Below are positions 53,442 through 62,058 of a stretch of DNA of 64,000 nucleotides, one piece after another. The notes under the pieces are model-generated. The model ran no database searches. It was not told the origin of the DNA and saw only the letters and a program-made list of their open reading frames with translations. Numbering within the stretch: position 1 is the stretch's first letter; each line of letters opens with the position of its first letter. Source of the DNA: Capnocytophaga periodontitidis (lineage in GTDB: Bacteria > Bacteroidota > Bacteroidia > Flavobacteriales > Flavobacteriaceae); NCBI RefSeq assembly GCF_016126015.1, contig NZ_JAEFDB010000008.1, positions 53,525 through 117,524 on the forward strand. The letters are read 5' to 3'. A program made the position numbers and the translations under genes.

Positions 53442-53827
53442 TGGAAGTAATTCACACCATCGGTAGACGAAAAACCGCCGTAGCGCGTATCTACCTTAAA
53501 GCAGGTAACGGTACTATCACCGTAAACAAACGCGAACTCAACAATTATTTCACTACCCCTACATTGCAATACAAAGTAAAACAAGCCCTCAGCCTTGTAG
53601 GTGCTGAAGATGCTTACGATGTAAAAGTAAATGTATACGGAGGTGGTATCACCGGTCAAGCCGAAGCCGTTCGTTTGGCTATCGCTCGCGCACTTTGCGA
53701 ACTCAACGCCGAAAACCGCGCAGTATTAAAACCCGAAGGGCTCCTCACTCGTGACCCTCGTATGGTTGAACGTAAAAAATTCGGTCAGAAAAAAGCCCGT
53801 AAGAGATTCCAATTCTCTAAACGTTAA
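53441..53827 (+). CDS. rpsI: 30S ribosomal protein S9
   Basis: The 128-residue protein has the S9 start (VIHTIGRRKTAVARIYLKAG), GGGITGQAEAVRLAIARAL and the basic C-terminal tail KKFGQKKARKRFQFSKR that reaches the P-site tRNA. It overlaps rplM by one base and is cotranscribed with it. Confidence 0.97.
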   Translation: MEVIHTIGRRKTAVARIYLKAGNGTITVNKRELNNYFTTPTLQYKVKQALSLVGAEDAYDVKVNVYGGGITGQAEAVRLAIARALCELNAENRAVLKPEGLLTRDPRMVERKKFGQKKARKRFQFSKR

Positions 53828-53938
53828 TATCAATTTGCTCCTTAGTTTAGCATCCAAATGGCTCAGGCGGTTATCTAAAATTTACAAAACCTCTCCAAGC
53901 TATTGCTAATAGTAGGAACGTAAACTATTTAAAAAGAA
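53828..53938 (+). promoter_or_regulatory. Leader between rpsI and rpsB
   Basis: This 111-base gap has a small hairpin CTATT-GCT-AATAG (53900-53912) and no clear promoter, so rpsB may be read from the rplM promoter. An S2-type autoregulatory leader is possible but not shown. Confidence 0.35.
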
Positions 53939-54664
53939 ATGGCAAATAACATAGAAATTAAAGATTTATTAGATGCAGGCGTACATTTCGGCCACCTTAC
54001 CCGCAAATGGAATCCTAATATGGCTCCCTACATCTATATGGAACGCAACGGTATCCACGTAATCAACTTATACAAAACCGCTGCTAAAATCGAAGAGGCT
54101 ACCGAAGCCCTCAAAAAAATCGTAGCCTCTGGCAAAAAAGTGCTTTTCGTGGCTACTAAAAAACAAGCTAAAGACGTTGTTGCCGAAAAAGCAACTTCAG
54201 TAAAAATGCCTTACATCACCGAGCGTTGGCCTGGTGGTATGCTTACTAACTTCGTAACCATCCGTAAGGCTGTAAAGAAAATGTCGTCTATCGACAAAAT
54301 GAAAAAAGACGGTACTTTCGATACCCTTTCAAAACGTGAAAAACTACACGTAGAACGTATGCGCGAAAAACTCGAGAAAAACTTAGGGTCTATCGCCGAT
54401 ATGTCTCGCCTCCCTGGTGCTCTATTTGTAGTCGATACTCTTCGTGAACACATCGCTGTAAAAGAAGCGCAAAAATTAAACATTCCTATTTTCGCAATGG
54501 TAGATACAAACTCCGACCCTCGTGAGGTGGATTTTGCTATCCCTGCTAACGACGACGCTTCTAAAGCTATCGAAAAAGTTCTTTCTTACATCACCGAAGC
54601 TGTAAACGAAGGTCTTTCTAGCAGAACTGCCGACGCTAACAAAGAAGCTGATGCAGCCGAATAA
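53939..54664 (+). CDS. rpsB: 30S ribosomal protein S2
   Basis: The 241-residue protein has S2 signatures: IKDLLDAGVHFGHLTRKWNP, FVATKKQAKDVVAEKA, RWPGGMLTNFVTIRKAVKKM and the VDTNSDPREVDFAIPANDDA segment near the C-terminus. It joins the platform side of the small subunit. The usual rpsB-tsf pairing follows, with 123 bases and two hairpins in between. Confidence 0.97.
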   Translation: MANNIEIKDLLDAGVHFGHLTRKWNPNMAPYIYMERNGIHVINLYKTAAKIEEATEALKKIVASGKKVLFVATKKQAKDVVAEKATSVKMPYITERWPGGMLTNFVTIRKAVKKMSSIDKMKKDGTFDTLSKREKLHVERMREKLEKNLGSIADMSRLPGALFVVDTLREHIAVKEAQKLNIPIFAMVDTNSDPREVDFAIPANDDASKAIEKVLSYITEAVNEGLSSRTADANKEADAAE

Positions 54665-54673
54665 ATCAAATAA

Positions 54674-54704
54674 GCTTTGACAAAGTCCCTAACTTTGTCA
54701 AAGC
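54674..54704. terminator. Inverted repeat after rpsB
   Basis: GCTTTGACAAAGT (54674-54686) pairs with ACTTTGTCAAAGC (54692-54704), and a TTTTTT run follows at about 54714. It is both a member of the dispersed palindrome family and a plausible attenuator between rpsB and tsf. Confidence 0.55.
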
Positions 54705-54741
54705 CTTAAAATTATTTTTTAACTTACTTTCACCGGCTTCT

Positions 54742-54760
54742 CCCTCCCCTCGGGGGAGGG
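54742..54760 (+). promoter_or_regulatory. GC-rich hairpin upstream of tsf
   Basis: CCCTCCCC (54742-54749) pairs with GGGGAGGG (54753-54760) over a TCG loop, 27 bases before the tsf ATG. With the preceding inverted repeat it may set the ratio of S2 to EF-Ts. Confidence 0.45.
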
Positions 54761-54787
54761 CTGGGGAGAGGATAAACATTAATAAAA

Positions 54788-55750
54788 ATGGCAAATATTA
54801 CCGCCGCAGACGTAAATAAACTCCGCCAAGCTACCGGCGCAGGTATGATGGACTGTAAAGCTGCCCTCATCGAAGCCGAAGGCGATTTCGATAAAGCAAT
54901 CGAAGTATTGCGCAAAAAAGGTCAAAAAGTAGCCGCTAAACGTGCCGACCGCGATTCTAAAGAAGGCGCTGCTATCGCTCAAGTAAATGCTAACCACACG
55001 GTAGGTGCTATCATCTCTCTCAACTGTGAGACTGACTTTGTAGCCAAAAACGCCGATTTCGTAGCCCTCGCTAAAGATTTAGCTGATCTCGCTCTTACTG
55101 TAAATAGCAAAGACGAACTTCTTGCCCTTAACTACAAAGGCATTACTGTAGCCGAAAAACTCCTCGAACAAACAGGTGTGATCGGTGAGAAAATAGAACT
55201 CGGTGCTTTCGAAAAAGTAGAAGCGCCTTTCGTAGGTTCTTACATCCACCACGGCAACAAAATCGCTGCTATCGTAGGCTTATCAGCTGCTATCGCCGAT
55301 GCTGCCGAAGTAGGTAAAAATTTGGCGATGCAAATCGCTGCTATGGGTGCTGAAACCCTTTCTTACAAAGATTTCTCTCCTGAGTACATCGCTAAAGAAA
55401 CCGAAGCACGCATCGCTATCATCGAAAAAGAAAATGAAGAGTTACACCGCTTGGGCAAACCGCTCAAACACGTACCTCAATACGTTTCACAAGCACAACT
55501 CACTCCTGAAGTATTAGCTAAAGCTGAAGCTGATGCTAAAGCCGAATTGAAAGCTGAAGGTAAACCAGAACAAATTTGGGATAAAATCCTTCCTGGTAAG
55601 ATACAACGCTTCATCTCCGATAACACTACCCTCGACCAAGAGAAAGCTCTTCTCGACCAAGTGTACATCTATGACGAAAGCAAAAAAGTATCCGATTTTG
55701 TAAAATCTAAAAATGTAGAGATTACAGCTTTCAAACGCGTAGCCTTGTAA
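54788..55750 (+). CDS. tsf: Elongation factor Ts
   Basis: The 320-residue protein is EF-Ts, the guanine nucleotide exchange factor for EF-Tu. The N-terminal UBA-like region (ADVNKLRQATGAGMMDCKAA), EAEGDFDKAIEVLRKKG and the core block CETDFVAKNADFVALAKDLA with VGSYIHHGNKIAAIVGL are typical. Bacteroidota forms are longer than the E. coli protein and this one is full length. A terminator follows. Confidence 0.96.
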   Translation: MANITAADVNKLRQATGAGMMDCKAALIEAEGDFDKAIEVLRKKGQKVAAKRADRDSKEGAAIAQVNANHTVGAIISLNCETDFVAKNADFVALAKDLADLALTVNSKDELLALNYKGITVAEKLLEQTGVIGEKIELGAFEKVEAPFVGSYIHHGNKIAAIVGLSAAIADAAEVGKNLAMQIAAMGAETLSYKDFSPEYIAKETEARIAIIEKENEELHRLGKPLKHVPQYVSQAQLTPEVLAKAEADAKAELKAEGKPEQIWDKILPGKIQRFISDNTTLDQEKALLDQVYIYDESKKVSDFVKSKNVEITAFKRVAL

Positions 55751-55775
55751 TTTATATATTTAAATGATATATGTT

Positions 55776-55811
55776 AAAAACTCCTCTTACTATTGAGTAG
55801 GGGGAGTTTTT
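55776..55811 (+). terminator. Terminator of tsf
   Basis: AAAAACTCC (55776-55784) pairs with GGAGTTTTT (55803-55811), with extra pairing in the loop, and ends in a T-run. Confidence 0.8.
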
Positions 55812-55825
55812 CTCTAACTAACGTT

Positions 55826-56029
55826 AGTTCGATATAACAGAATATTGATTTACAGTTTTATATCGTAATATATTCACAAAATAATTCACCGTCAGGTGAA
55901 AATTCGTGAGATAATATAAAGTAAAGAGTTTTATACAATCCCATTTTCGTGAAAATTCGTGAAATTCGTGGGAGATTAAAAATATTTTGCTGATTGTTAA
56001 ATAATTACTTACGCTGAACTCACCTTAAC
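55826..56029 (+). repeat. About 200-base intergenic repeat, copy 2
   Basis: Matches 52463-52664 almost throughout, including AATTCACCGTCAGGTGAAAA and TTCGTGAAATTCGTGGGAGA. The two copies lie in the same orientation on either side of the rplM-rpsI-rpsB-tsf cluster. Confidence 0.75.
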
Positions 56030-56080
56030 TACCAATCGTTAGTCGTACTACGCCCCCTTTCAAAACATTACCAAATTAAA

Positions 56081-58705
56081 ATGAAACATATTATCTATTT
56101 ATTCCTCTACCTCAGTTTCACCACTGCTCAAGCACAATGGAATATTGCCCTTCCTAATGGCGAAACCCTTAATCTCCAATGGCAAGAGCGCGAAAACTCT
56201 CAGCAAAATAAAGGTATTCACACCTTTGTAGGCTACAGCCAAAATCAGTTTGTCGCTACTTTGGTAGTACACCCTAATAAAGAGGCTTCTGGTAGCTTGC
56301 AATGGGAAGGGACTACCTACCAACTTACAGGCTCACAGCAAGGTAAGCTATCAGCAAAAGAGCGACTCCGCCATAACCCCAATGCAAAATGTGGTACCGA
56401 TACTCACCAGCACACCTCTCTTTTTCCTTCTCCTCAAAACACCCCTACTGCACGCCCTATCACCACTACTACATCTATAATGCCTAACGACCCCGAGGGG
56501 ATTCTCTATCTCTATCGCTTGGCCGTATTGGTTGATTACTACGATTTTGCCCATACTTTCGGCAGTGATATCACACAAGTAAAAAACTTCCTGCTCAACC
56601 TTGAAACCTTTCTCAACGAGGTATATGTACGCGATATAGGAGTGAAATTCAGCATCGTAGACGATAACCGACTCATTATTCAAGAAGCTACTAAGCAGTT
56701 GTACAATCAAAAATCACGACGAGATATCATTGAAAATTCAACTGAAAAGATGAATGAACTCATTGGCGATAAACAGTATGACATAGGAATTGTGATTGCT
56801 CCAGGCACCGATGCAACCTTGTCAGGACTCGCTTTCTTTTCTGGAGGATTCCGCCTTGTAAGAAAAGGAGGGGCTTCGGCAATAGCCGAAAATGCAACCA
56901 TCGCTCACGAAATCGGACATTTATTTGGTGCCGATCACACTTTTAAAAACGTCTACTCAGGTAACTCTCTCTATACAGAACCTCGCTACGGTCAATCGCT
57001 GATGGGCTATAGCAACAATTTCCCCGATGGGGCTTTCTTTTCACTCCCTACCGCTTATCAAATACGCAATGGGATTGTCAATAGGTCTTATTTCAAAGAT
57101 TCTCAGCGCACTCAGTTAGTAAACCGCAAAGGGAATGATGTGAGTAATTTCAATTACGTTTATGGTATCAAAACCGAAAGCTCTTTCCCTACAATTGATC
57201 GCACAAAACTACAAGAAACCTATACCATTCCTAAAGATACTTATTTCCAATTCCGTATCAAGGCGACAAGCCCTAACAATCTCCCTATTTATTACACAGC
57301 ACAACTCACCAGTAGGGCAGGAGTAAACGATCCTAAGTTCCTCACTCGTAAGGGGAAAATAGGCGGAAATCCTATCACTTTCCAAACACAATACAGCGAT
57401 TTAGGAGGCTTTATAGAGTATACACGTCCCAATGCAAAAGGCGAACACCTCTTTTGGGTGGCAACCTCTAATCCTGCGCCCCAACACTTTGTGAATTACG
57501 ATATGGTAGCCGTAAAGGTAAACATCGCCGACGGTAAAACTTTCGCTATCACTAACGGAATGAACGACGAGTACCAAGGGGGTGATAAAATAACACTTCA
57601 TTGGCAAGTAGACCCTAACTTCTTCGACCCCAATAGCAAAGTGCGCATCCTCCTTTCCGATGATTTAGGTAAGACTTTTAAATATACTTTGGTAGAAAGC
57701 ACCGAAAACGATGGTACTTGCGAAATTATGCTTCCCAATATCGAGATAGGTACAGTAGAATGGGGTAAACAACCAAAAATCCAACTTCCTGCGGGGGTTA
57801 TCAAAGTGGAAGTGATAGACCATATCGCTTTTGCTATCACCAATGTAGCGCCTTATAAAATCTTTAACGGAAAATCAGTGCCCAATGGAGGCTTTAAAAT
57901 TAAAAGGAAAACAGGAACGCCCTCTCCTTTAACTTTTGTAGAGAATAGCAAACCCAAAAATGTAACCGTTCAATGTGCTAATGAGATACCTGCACCTGTC
58001 AACCCTACAACCGAAGGAGGTTGTGGAGCAGCAACCATTACCCATACAGATAAAAAGCTCGCTGGAACTTGTGCCAATAGCTTTACCATTCAGCGCACAT
58101 TCAAGGCTTACGATGGCTGTGAAACCATTACTTATCAACAAACAATCGTAGTGAATGATACCCAAAAACCTACTTTTGTAGGGAGTTTACCTCAAGATAC
58201 AACGATTGATGAAGGAACTGAAATACTTCTTGGAGCTACTCTTACCGCTACCGATAATTGTAAAGGTACATTTCAAGTCGTTCCTACCAAAGAAAACCTT
58301 GCCAATAAAATAATATATACTTGGGTAGCCAAAGACGATTGTGCTAATGAGTCAGTACACAAGCAAACCATTACACTAAGACCCATAGCAAAAAAACCAC
58401 AGCAAGAGCCAGAGAAAAACATTGTTATCTACAATGGCGTTTCTACCGAGAATACGAATAATTATTTTACCGTAGAAGGAGCAGATGATAATAGCCCTAT
58501 TCATCTCCTTATTTTCGATGAAACAGGCTTAAAAGTATATGAAAATGAACATTATGGCAAAAATGGCGATTATTTTAGAGGTTATGCCAATGTCAAAGGT
58601 TTTATAGGCAATAACAAAGCCCTTCATGGCACTTATTTCTATATCGTTCGTTACAGCAAACACGGAAAAGAAGAACAGCAAAAAGGCTTTTTATATGTAA
58701 GATAA
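56081..58705 (+). CDS. Secreted reprolysin-type metalloprotease with T9SS-like C-terminus
   Basis: The 874-residue protein has a signal peptide (to about AQAQ, residue 18) and a metzincin catalytic domain with HEIGHLFGADH at residues 276-286 and a Met-turn around Met308 (SLMGYSN). A GEHLFWVATSNPAPQ segment and a two-part HYR-like region with paired Cys (VQCANEIPAP..., GGCGAATITHTDKKL, TATDNCKGTF) follow. The last ~90 residues (IHLLIFDETGLKVYENEHYG ... ALHGTYFYIVRYSK ... KGFLYV) match the gliding-type C-terminal sorting domain of type IX secretion. It is probably an extracellular protease. Confidence 0.88.
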   Translation: MKHIIYLFLYLSFTTAQAQWNIALPNGETLNLQWQERENSQQNKGIHTFVGYSQNQFVATLVVHPNKEASGSLQWEGTTYQLTGSQQGKLSAKERLRHNPNAKCGTDTHQHTSLFPSPQNTPTARPITTTTSIMPNDPEGILYLYRLAVLVDYYDFAHTFGSDITQVKNFLLNLETFLNEVYVRDIGVKFSIVDDNRLIIQEATKQLYNQKSRRDIIENSTEKMNELIGDKQYDIGIVIAPGTDATLSGLAFFSGGFRLVRKGGASAIAENATIAHEIGHLFGADHTFKNVYSGNSLYTEPRYGQSLMGYSNNFPDGAFFSLPTAYQIRNGIVNRSYFKDSQRTQLVNRKGNDVSNFNYVYGIKTESSFPTIDRTKLQETYTIPKDTYFQFRIKATSPNNLPIYYTAQLTSRAGVNDPKFLTRKGKIGGNPITFQTQYSDLGGFIEYTRPNAKGEHLFWVATSNPAPQHFVNYDMVAVKVNIADGKTFAITNGMNDEYQGGDKITLHWQVDPNFFDPNSKVRILLSDDLGKTFKYTLVESTENDGTCEIMLPNIEIGTVEWGKQPKIQLPAGVIKVEVIDHIAFAITNVAPYKIFNGKSVPNGGFKIKRKTGTPSPLTFVENSKPKNVTVQCANEIPAPVNPTTEGGCGAATITHTDKKLAGTCANSFTIQRTFKAYDGCETITYQQTIVVNDTQKPTFVGSLPQDTTIDEGTEILLGATLTATDNCKGTFQVVPTKENLANKIIYTWVAKDDCANESVHKQTITLRPIAKKPQQEPEKNIVIYNGVSTENTNNYFTVEGADDNSPIHLLIFDETGLKVYENEHYGKNGDYFRGYANVKGFIGNNKALHGTYFYIVRYSKHGKEEQQKGFLYVR

Positions 58706-58740
58706 TACTATCACCGTCAGGCGAAAATGGTGTCCCTACA

Positions 58741-58820
58741 CTTTTCCAAGATTCTCGGATTTTTTCCAAGTTTCTCTGAGCTTCTCCGAGCTTTTCCAAG
58801 ATTCTCCGAGACTCTCCCCC
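58741..58820. repeat. 10-base-period tandem array
   Basis: Eight 10-base units in strict register, mostly of the form NTTYTCCRAG (for example CTTTTCCAAG, CTTCTCCGAG, ATTCTCCGAG). There is no spacer structure, so it is not a CRISPR. Similar TCCGAG/TCGGAG words reappear near 63950. Confidence 0.7.
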
Positions 58821-58982
58821 TCATCACAACATCACTTTTTCAACCCCAATTTTTGTGCAAATTCCTATTTCACATACCCAGCTGTGCAATTTTGTGAAAT
58901 TCGTGGGTGATTTAAAATATTTTACTGATTTTCAAATAATTAACTACAATAAACTCACGATAAAATAATTTTATGATTTATT

Positions 58983-59014
58983 TTTGGTTATTTACTTTTA
59001 TTGTTGTACCTTTG
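58983..59014 (+). promoter_or_regulatory. Promoter of the TonB-receptor/DUF5689 operon
   Basis: TTTG (58983-58986) and TACCTTTG (59007-59014) with a 20-base spacer. The first 14 codons of the longest frame lie on the -7 box, which supports the ATG at 59043. Confidence 0.65.
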
Positions 59015-59042
59015 TCTCCTAATACAAGAAATCAACCTTATT

Positions 59043-61760
59043 ATGTTTAAGAAATTTTATTTGTTCATACTTTTGCTAATGTCAGCTTCGGCATTTGCAC
59101 AATGGCGAGTAGAAGGAACGGTAGTAGATGAATTGAGCAAAAAGCCTTTAGAAGGCGTGAAAGTACACGTCAATGCTTCTGCTTGGCAAGCAACTACCAA
59201 TGGAAAAGGAAAATACGCCCTCTCTCTTCCCGAAGGCGAATACCTTATCATCTATTCACTTAATGGTTATACCCGTCAAGAGCAATTGGTCTCTGTAGGA
59301 GGGGAAAAAATCACTCAGCAACTGCCTGAAGTGAGCCTAACAGCCGATTTAGTTCAAGAATCCGAACAAATGGCTGTAATCAACGAATCTGAACTCGAAG
59401 ACGATGAGAGCGGCGCCGATGCTATGTCAGGTCTCTTGCAAAGCTCTCAAGATGTGTTTATGCGACGTGCAGCTTTCGATTTTAGTTCTGCTTTCTTCAA
59501 ACCTCGTGGTTACGATTCCAAAGATGTAACTGTACTCATCAATGGTATCCCTATGAACCGATTTGAAAATGGTCGCGCCCAATGGAATAATTGGGGAGGT
59601 CTCAACGACATCACTCGCAACCAAGAGTACAGCAATGGACTCTCAAAATCCGACTATACTTTCGGCGGTCTAATGGGCTCTAACTACATCAACATTCGCC
59701 CCTCACTCAACCGCGCTGGGCTTCGCATTACTTCTTCAGCAAGCAACCGCAGTTATACCGGTCGATTGATGGCTACCTACAACTCAGGTGTACTCCGCAA
59801 TGACTTGTCGTTTATGGTATCCGCCTCCCGACGCTTCGCCCCTCAAGGCACTTGGGTCGATGGAACGCTCTACAACGCTTATGCTTTCTCTGGCGGCATT
59901 GAATACCAACTCAACGATCATCACAGCTTCAACCTCATCGGACTCTTCTCTCCCGTAAAACGCGGCAAAAGCTCTCCTCTCACTCGCGAAGCTCTCGATT
60001 TGTTCGGCTACCAATACAACCCTTATTGGGGCAGACAAATGGGCGACAAACGCAACTCTCGCAACCGCATTATCTCCGAACCTATCTTCGTTCTTTCATA
60101 TAACTATTTGAAAAACAATACGCGTTTGAATATCGACTTAGGCTATCAGTTCGGCGAAATTGGCAATACCCGCATCGCTTATGCGAACGCCCAAAACCCC
60201 GAACCTAACTACTATAAAAATATGCCAAGCTATTACCTGAACCAAAATGCAGGCCCCGACTTTGCAGCCGCCGAAGAACAAAAAAACTATATCTTGGCTA
60301 ACTCTCAACTCAATTGGGAAAACTTGTACTATGCTAACTATAACAATGCCGATAAACACAGTACTTTTATAGTGAGCAACGACATCAACCGCGAACGCAC
60401 CCTTTCTGCCAACGTGAATTTTGCAATGCCTATTCACGACTTCATCAAATGGACGTCAGGACTCGTATATCGCAATATCTCTTCCGATAACTTTGCCGAA
60501 ATCGACGACTTGCTCGGTGGTCAGTACTTTGTGAACTACGATTACTTCGAGAACAAACCTTACGATGCCAATGAGGCAGATATGAAAAAACAAAAAGGCG
60601 ATAAATGGAATTACTTCTATAGCCTAAAAAGCAATGTAGCCGAGGCTTTCTCTCAATTAGAATTTACCTTCAAAAAAGCCGAACTCTTCATCGCTGGTCG
60701 TTATCACTACACCGATGTACAACGCGAGGGTAAATACAACTACCCCCTTTACAGCGATTCGTATGGCAAAGGCGCCTTGCAAGTGCAAAACGGGGTAAGT
60801 ACCAAAGCTGGAATTACTTATGCCCTCACTGGTCGTCACCTCTTGCAACTCAATGTAGGCTATTTCAACACCCCACAATCCTTGCGCAATATTTATCCTA
60901 ATGTGCGCAACTCCAATCGAATATTGCCTAATCTCAAAAACGAAATGGCTTACACCGCCGATGCAAGCTATATATTGCGCTCTTCTTTCTTGAAAGGTCG
61001 CCTCACAGGCTTCTTTACCGAGATTGAAAACACTGCCGAAACTAACTTCTTCTATACCGAAACCGCCCTTACCGATGAAATCGACAAAGATTTCGTGGCA
61101 CAAACCATCGATGGCATCAAAAAACGCCACTTCGGATTAGAATTGGGTGCCGAAGCGCAATTGCACCCTACTGTAAAACTTACAGCAGTGGCTGCTATAG
61201 GGCAATACACCTATATCAATAATCCATCGCTCTACATTTCAGCAGGTGATGTAAATAAAGCTATCGACGAGGTTAAAATGAAAAATTACCACGTGCCAAG
61301 TGGGCCACAACAAGCCTATTCATTAGGATTGGAATACCGAAATCCTAAATATTGGTGGGTAGGCGCAACAGCCAATTTCTTAGCTCAAAACTACGTATCG
61401 CTATCTGCCCTCAACCGCACCTCTCAGTTCTTTATCGACCCAGCTACCAAAGCACCCTACTCTAATATCGACCTCGATAAAGCTCGTCAACTCCTCAAAC
61501 AAGAGCGCTTAGACGATGTCTTCTTAGTAAACCTCGTCGCTGGTAAATCTTGGCGCGTAAAGAAAACCTATATCAACCTAATGGCAAGTGTGAACAACCT
61601 CTTCGATACCAAATTCCTTTCAGGAGGTTTTGAACAATCACGTACGGCTAACTATGGCAGAATGCTACAAGATAACGCCCAAGGAGTCCCTTCTTTCGGT
61701 AACCGATATTTCGTAGGTTACGGACGTACCTATATGCTCAATTTAGCCGTAAGTCTCTAA
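59043..61760 (+). CDS. TonB-dependent receptor paired with a DUF5689 lipoprotein
   Basis: From ATG 59043 the protein has 905 residues: signal peptide (MFKKFYLFILLLMSASAFAQ), a carboxypeptidase-like domain (WRVEGTVVDELSKKPLEGVK), a plug-like segment (SQDVFMRRAAFDFSSAFFKP, VTVLINGIPMNRFENGRAQW) and a barrel ending in YMLNLAVSL. The plug with ESELEDDESGADAMSGLLQS upstream is typical of a Flavobacteriaceae receptor group located before DUF5689 genes. Such loci often include an endonuclease/phosphatase and are thought to import phosphorylated or nucleic-acid-derived substrates; no such enzyme is in the window. Confidence 0.9.
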   Translation: MFKKFYLFILLLMSASAFAQWRVEGTVVDELSKKPLEGVKVHVNASAWQATTNGKGKYALSLPEGEYLIIYSLNGYTRQEQLVSVGGEKITQQLPEVSLTADLVQESEQMAVINESELEDDESGADAMSGLLQSSQDVFMRRAAFDFSSAFFKPRGYDSKDVTVLINGIPMNRFENGRAQWNNWGGLNDITRNQEYSNGLSKSDYTFGGLMGSNYINIRPSLNRAGLRITSSASNRSYTGRLMATYNSGVLRNDLSFMVSASRRFAPQGTWVDGTLYNAYAFSGGIEYQLNDHHSFNLIGLFSPVKRGKSSPLTREALDLFGYQYNPYWGRQMGDKRNSRNRIISEPIFVLSYNYLKNNTRLNIDLGYQFGEIGNTRIAYANAQNPEPNYYKNMPSYYLNQNAGPDFAAAEEQKNYILANSQLNWENLYYANYNNADKHSTFIVSNDINRERTLSANVNFAMPIHDFIKWTSGLVYRNISSDNFAEIDDLLGGQYFVNYDYFENKPYDANEADMKKQKGDKWNYFYSLKSNVAEAFSQLEFTFKKAELFIAGRYHYTDVQREGKYNYPLYSDSYGKGALQVQNGVSTKAGITYALTGRHLLQLNVGYFNTPQSLRNIYPNVRNSNRILPNLKNEMAYTADASYILRSSFLKGRLTGFFTEIENTAETNFFYTETALTDEIDKDFVAQTIDGIKKRHFGLELGAEAQLHPTVKLTAVAAIGQYTYINNPSLYISAGDVNKAIDEVKMKNYHVPSGPQQAYSLGLEYRNPKYWWVGATANFLAQNYVSLSALNRTSQFFIDPATKAPYSNIDLDKARQLLKQERLDDVFLVNLVAGKSWRVKKTYINLMASVNNLFDTKFLSGGFEQSRTANYGRMLQDNAQGVPSFGNRYFVGYGRTYMLNLAVSL

Positions 61761-61800
61761 ATAGTAAATCAGAATTGGTTTGCAAATTTTGTGTCGCTAC

Positions 61801-61849
61801 ACTTTGCCAAAGTTTTAATTGCTCGTCGTGCTACGACCTTTGGCAAAGT
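61801..61849. repeat. Nested palindrome element with GCT-loop hairpin
   Basis: ACTTTGCCAAAGT (61801-61813), spacer, GTCGT-GCT-ACGAC hairpin (61825-61837), CTTTGGCAAAGT (61838-61849). It is the third complete copy of the element and lies between the receptor and the DUF5689 gene. Confidence 0.75.
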
Positions 61850-62058
61850 TGATTACCTTGAAAATCAAATACTTTTAAATAAAGTATGTTATGTAATTCG
61901 TTTTACAAGCGCCTTTAAAAGTGAACTTATTTGCAATCTATTTTTGTTTGACTATAAATAATAGGTAACAAGTAACATTAAAAATCGCCCCATTGAATCC
62001 CTTTTGCGGATTGTCCCCCTTCGGAGGTTTGGAGGCTAAACTAATAAATAACAACAAT

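Larger units (their letters stand above)
55751..56080. other. 330-base gap after tsf with repeat copy 2
   Basis: The gap holds the tsf terminator (55776-55811) and then the second copy of the ~200-base repeat (55826-56029). No gene or standard promoter for the metalloprotease gene is clear. Confidence 0.6.
58706..59042. other. 337-base repeat-rich gap
   Basis: The gap contains a CACCGTCAGG fragment (58711), a 10-base-period tandem array (58741-58820), a CACATACCCAGCT motif (58870) fused to a truncated ~200-base repeat tail (to about 58960) and the receptor promoter (58983-59014). No gene is evident. Confidence 0.6.

Noticed and set aside
58741..58820. Possible CRISPR array
   Set aside because: Units are 10 bases long with no spacers and no cas genes nearby.
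59001..59042. Upstream start adding 14 residues to the TonB receptor
   Set aside because: These codons coincide with the -7 box and precede a normal signal peptide starting at 59043.
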